DNA of 24,547 nucleotides from Clostridia bacterium DTU080 (GTDB lineage: Bacteria; Bacillota; Limnochordia; DTU080): positions 1-24,547 of the forward strand of contig LFTP01000082.1 of NCBI GenBank assembly GCA_001513395.1, written 5' to 3'. The notes beneath the pieces were generated by a model, which saw only the letters and a program-made list of their open reading frames with translations, had not been told where the DNA came from and searched no databases. Both the position numbers and the translations under genes were made by a program. Numbering within the stretch: the stretch's first letter is position 1; each line of letters starts with the position of its first letter. Below, piece after piece: positions 22,415 to 24,547 of this stretch.

Positions 22415-22895
22415 GAGTTGTGCAACTTGTTCACCGAATGGGGCGACAGAGCCCTCTCAGGCAGTAATCAAAGACAGATACGCCGATACAAAAACGAGAT
22501 CCCACCGTCCGTGCGTGACGGGCCCCGAAGCACCCGAGGCGAGATCTCCTTGGAGCGTTTGCTTCAAGAAAAAAGAACGGATTCCTGCCCTCTCCACAAG
22601 CGAACACGGATACCGAAGAGCTTTTCGAATCACCGAGCGATGCTTACTGTCCTACCGCTTTGTTCTTGCTGTAGCGCCCGGCGCCTGCGATAATTATAAA
22701 GAGCTTCGTCAGCTTTCTTCGTCACAAAAAACAATGAATAATATGCCCAAAGAGCATCACTTCGACCGCCCGTTAACGGGATCCGGATCGTCCTCAAAAA
22801 AACGTGTCTGATTTCCATATGAGACAAAGACTAATCCCAGACAACGACACAGTCACCCACATCATCGATCTCCCAGGAGGAGGAGGTGGCCCCAT
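22415..22895. other. Divergent intergenic region without a recognisable gene
   Basis: About 480 bp between the divergent hisG and ABC-2 operons. Open frames here lack a ribosome site and any family resemblance. It contains a promoter for the ABC genes (22666-22694), a 12-bp palindrome CCCGTTAACGGG (22769-22780), and an A-rich tract at 22796-22802. No T-box signature (no anticodon-like AGGGTGGAACC element) or known riboswitch was seen on either strand. Confidence 0.4.
22666..22694 (+). promoter_or_regulatory. Predicted promoter for the ABC-2 exporter operon
   Basis: TTGCTG (22666-22671), a 17-base spacer, and GATAAT (22689-22694, 5 of 6 to consensus). The spacer is very GC-rich and the region after the -10 is AT-rich. 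It leaves a leader of about 195 nucleotides before the ATPase start, which includes the palindrome at 22769-22780. Confidence 0.5.
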
Positions 22896-23639
22896 ATGCT
22901 GAGGATCAACGGGGTCAGTAAAAGCTACGACCGAGGCGCCACATGGGCGGTGAAAAATCTCAGTCTTCACGTGCAGCGCGGTGAGATCTTCGGCTTTTTA
23001 GGCCCCAACGGCGCAGGTAAGACCACCACCTTGCGCATGATCGTCGGCCTGCTTCCCATCGATGAAGGAGAAATCCTGGTTGACGGCTATGACGTGACCA
23101 AAGATCCGATCCAAGCCAAGCGGCGGATCGGCTTTTTGCCCGACAGCCCCAATATATACGATCGCCTTAGCGGGCTGGAGTATGTCCGCTTCATCGCCGA
23201 CATCTACGGCGTGCCCGAAAAGCAGCGCATTGAACGTACGCAGCGTCTGTTGGAGATGTTTGAGATGACCGAGGCCGCCGGCGATCTGATCAAAAGCTAC
23301 AGCCACGGCATGCGACAAAAAATCGCCTTAACCGCGGCCTTGGTACATCAGCCACCCCTTCTTATTCTCGATGAGCCCATGGTCGGTCTGGACCCGCGCT
23401 CGTCGGCTCTTTTCAGAAGAACCATGCGCGAGCACTGCGATGCCGGAGGCACCGTCCTTTTTTCCACACATGTCTTGGAGGTCGCCGAACGAATCTGCGA
23501 CCGAGTGGGGATTATCAACAAGGGTGTCTTGATCGCTCACGGCACCATGGATGAGTTGAGAAAAGACCAAGACAGCGATGCCGACCTGGAAGCTCTTTTC
23601 TTCCAGCTCACCGAGACAAACATCGACGAGACTCCCTGA
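22896..23639 (+). CDS. ABC-2 type exporter ATP-binding protein
   Basis: This 247-residue single ATPase domain is of the multidrug/antibiotic/lipid exporter (ABC-2, DRA-like) class. Walker A is GPNGAGKTT (36-44), the signature is the non-canonical YSHGMRQK (135-142) common in this class, Walker B is LLILDEP (155-161), and H192 is the H-loop. The segment FLPDSPNIYDRLSGLEYVRF (80-99) in place of a plain Q-loop is typical of Bacillota EcsA-like exporters. It should drive the permease coded 18 bp downstream; the exported substrate is unknown. The ATG at 22896 follows a very strong AGGAGGAGGAGG site. Confidence 0.93.
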   Translation: MLRINGVSKSYDRGATWAVKNLSLHVQRGEIFGFLGPNGAGKTTTLRMIVGLLPIDEGEILVDGYDVTKDPIQAKRRIGFLPDSPNIYDRLSGLEYVRFIADIYGVPEKQRIERTQRLLEMFEMTEAAGDLIKSYSHGMRQKIALTAALVHQPPLLILDEPMVGLDPRSSALFRRTMREHCDAGGTVLFSTHVLEVAERICDRVGIINKGVLIAHGTMDELRKDQDSDADLEALFFQLTETNIDETP

Positions 23640-23657
23640 CGAAAAGAGGATCCCAAG

Positions 23658-24547
23658 ATGACCGGCTTTTTCGTCCTGTTTCGGACCATGATCAGACACT
23701 ACTTCGGCCTGTCCGTAATACGGGAGGTCTACATCAAAAGAAAACAAGAACTGTGGAAACCCATTCTGGTGCTGTTGGCGATACCTGTCAGCCTGGCGCC
23801 GATCCTTTATGCCTATGTGCGTTTTTTGAATTCTGTCTACTTCGTATCCGCTCAACTCCATCAACCCGGGCTCGTAATCGCCTTCGGTCTCGTCGCCGCT
23901 CAACTGGTGGTTTTGATCTTCGGGCTTTTTTATCTGATCTCCGTTTTCTACTTCAGCGCCGATATGGAGCATCTGGTACCCTTGCCCATCAAGCCGGAGA
24001 CTATTTTAGCCGCCAAATTCGGCATGGTCCTGATAGGCGAGTATGTCACCGCTCTGCCTATGGCCGTGCCTGCAGTGGTGATCTACGGCCTGAATCAGTC
24101 AGTCGGCATTTTCTACTGGCTGAAATCCGCCTTCGTCATCCTCTTGCTTCCGGTGTTGCCACTGACACTGGCCTCCATATTGGTAATCGGAATGATGCGC
24201 ACGACAGGTCTGGCGCGCAATCGCGAACGCTTTACCGTCCTGTTTGGCGTTTTGGTTCTCGCCCTGGTGTTGGTGATGCAATGGCATCTGGGAAGAACCG
24301 GCGATGATTTCTTGGATCCCTCACAGATACTCAACGAGCTGATCGACAACCCCAACAGCCTGATCAATCTCCTGAGTAGACGCTTCCCGCCCGCCAGATG
24401 GGCATCTTTGGCTCTGAGCGATCAAGGGATCACTTCTGTGATTCATCTGCTGTTTTATCTGGGCAGCACCTTGATCGGCCTGGCGCTTTTACAGCGATTG
24501 GCCCGCCTGTTCTTCTACGATAGTCTGTTGCCTGTCTCTTATACACA
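23658..24547 (+). CDS. ABC-2 type exporter permease, N-terminal part (truncated by contig end)
   Basis: An open frame begins at ATG 23658 (ribosome site AAAAGAGGA at 23642-23649), 18 bp after the ATPase gene, and runs off the window without a stop. About 291 genuine residues are present. They show a polar N-terminus (MTGFFVLFRTMIRHYFG, then IKRKQELWKP) and hydrophobic helices near 35-57, 72-99, 123-146, 156-179 and 192-208, then a polar loop and another helix near 260-280. The segment FSADMEHLVPLPIKPETILAAK is typical of the large ABC-2 permeases that pair with EcsA-like ATPases. The last five codons (from 24531) read into adapter sequence and should be dropped. Substrate unknown. Confidence 0.88.
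   Translation, partial: MTGFFVLFRTMIRHYFGLSVIREVYIKRKQELWKPILVLLAIPVSLAPILYAYVRFLNSVYFVSAQLHQPGLVIAFGLVAAQLVVLIFGLFYLISVFYFSADMEHLVPLPIKPETILAAKFGMVLIGEYVTALPMAVPAVVIYGLNQSVGIFYWLKSAFVILLLPVLPLTLASILVIGMMRTTGLARNRERFTVLFGVLVLALVLVMQWHLGRTGDDFLDPSQILNELIDNPNSLINLLSRRFPPARWASLALSDQGITSVIHLLFYLGSTLIGLALLQRLARLFFYDSLLPVSYT
24532..24547. other. Library adapter remnant (Tn5/Nextera mosaic end)
   Basis: The last 16 bases, CTGTCTCTTATACACA, are identical to the start of the reverse-complement Tn5 mosaic-end sequence used in tagmentation library adapters. It sits exactly at the contig end, inside a coding region. It is therefore most likely untrimmed adapter rather than genomic DNA. Confidence 0.93.

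Noticed and set aside
22733..22810. 25-codon open frame beginning MNNMPKEHH before the ABC-2 ATPase gene
   Set aside because: No ribosome site, no resemblance to a known leader peptide, and it spans the palindrome; not supportable as a gene.
22397..22811. Two overlapping plus-strand frames of 98 codons each in the hisG / ABC-2 intergenic region
   Set aside because: Arg/Ser-rich products with no family pattern, and starts lacking ribosome sites; the region looks regulatory.

Overview
The window reads as one contig of an anaerobic, fermentative Bacillota (Clostridia/Limnochordia-like). The reasons are a trimeric [FeFe]-hydrogenase operon with a Rex repressor and a SpoIIE-type phosphatase, a DUF1540 protein, purine-rich ribosome binding sites, and frequent GTG/TTG starts. 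This taxonomic call is an inference. The last 16 bases match the Tn5/Nextera transposon-end adapter, so the contig ends in library sequence and its last gene is cut there.

Layout: (1) 14-2726 (+): a beta-propeller lactonase and a beta-CASP metallo-beta-lactamase RNase-like protein. (2) 2781-3508 (-): a DUF1540 cysteine-rich protein and RidA. (3) 3808-7706 (+): a complete polyamine importer, potABCD, with a structured leader. (4) 7772-8032 (-): a Thermus-like 7Fe/8Fe ferredoxin. (5) 8167-8898 (+): an unrecognised four-helix membrane protein whose 3' end forms its own terminator. (6) 17290-8929 (-): the centrepiece, a seven-gene operon coding a thioredoxin-like [2Fe-2S] protein, a PAS-containing sensory (group C type) [FeFe]-hydrogenase, a SpoIIE/PPM phosphatase with an unassigned C-terminal domain, HydC, HydB, HydA and Rex. 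(7) 20480-17607 (-): a sugar-type ABC solute-binding protein and an Asp-box (sialidase-like) protein. (8) 22334-20634 (-): a long-form HisG and an HpcH/HpaI aldolase. (9) 22896-end (+): an ABC-2 type exporter ATPase and a truncated permease.

How it fits together: HydABC would exchange electrons between NADH plus reduced ferredoxin and H2. A promoter-like element followed at its predicted transcription start by an 18-bp near-palindrome resembling the Rex operator (17423-17440) lies upstream of the hydrogenase operon, and rex is the last gene, so an NADH/NAD+ autoregulatory loop is likely. The sensory hydrogenase and phosphatase genes overlap by 4 bp and have no histidine kinase beside them. 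This suggests a hydrogen- or redox-responsive phosphatase branch acting next to the Rex branch. The pot operon and the sialidase, HisG and ABC-2 regions have no visible functional link to it. No tRNA, rRNA, CRISPR array, insertion sequence or integrase was seen.
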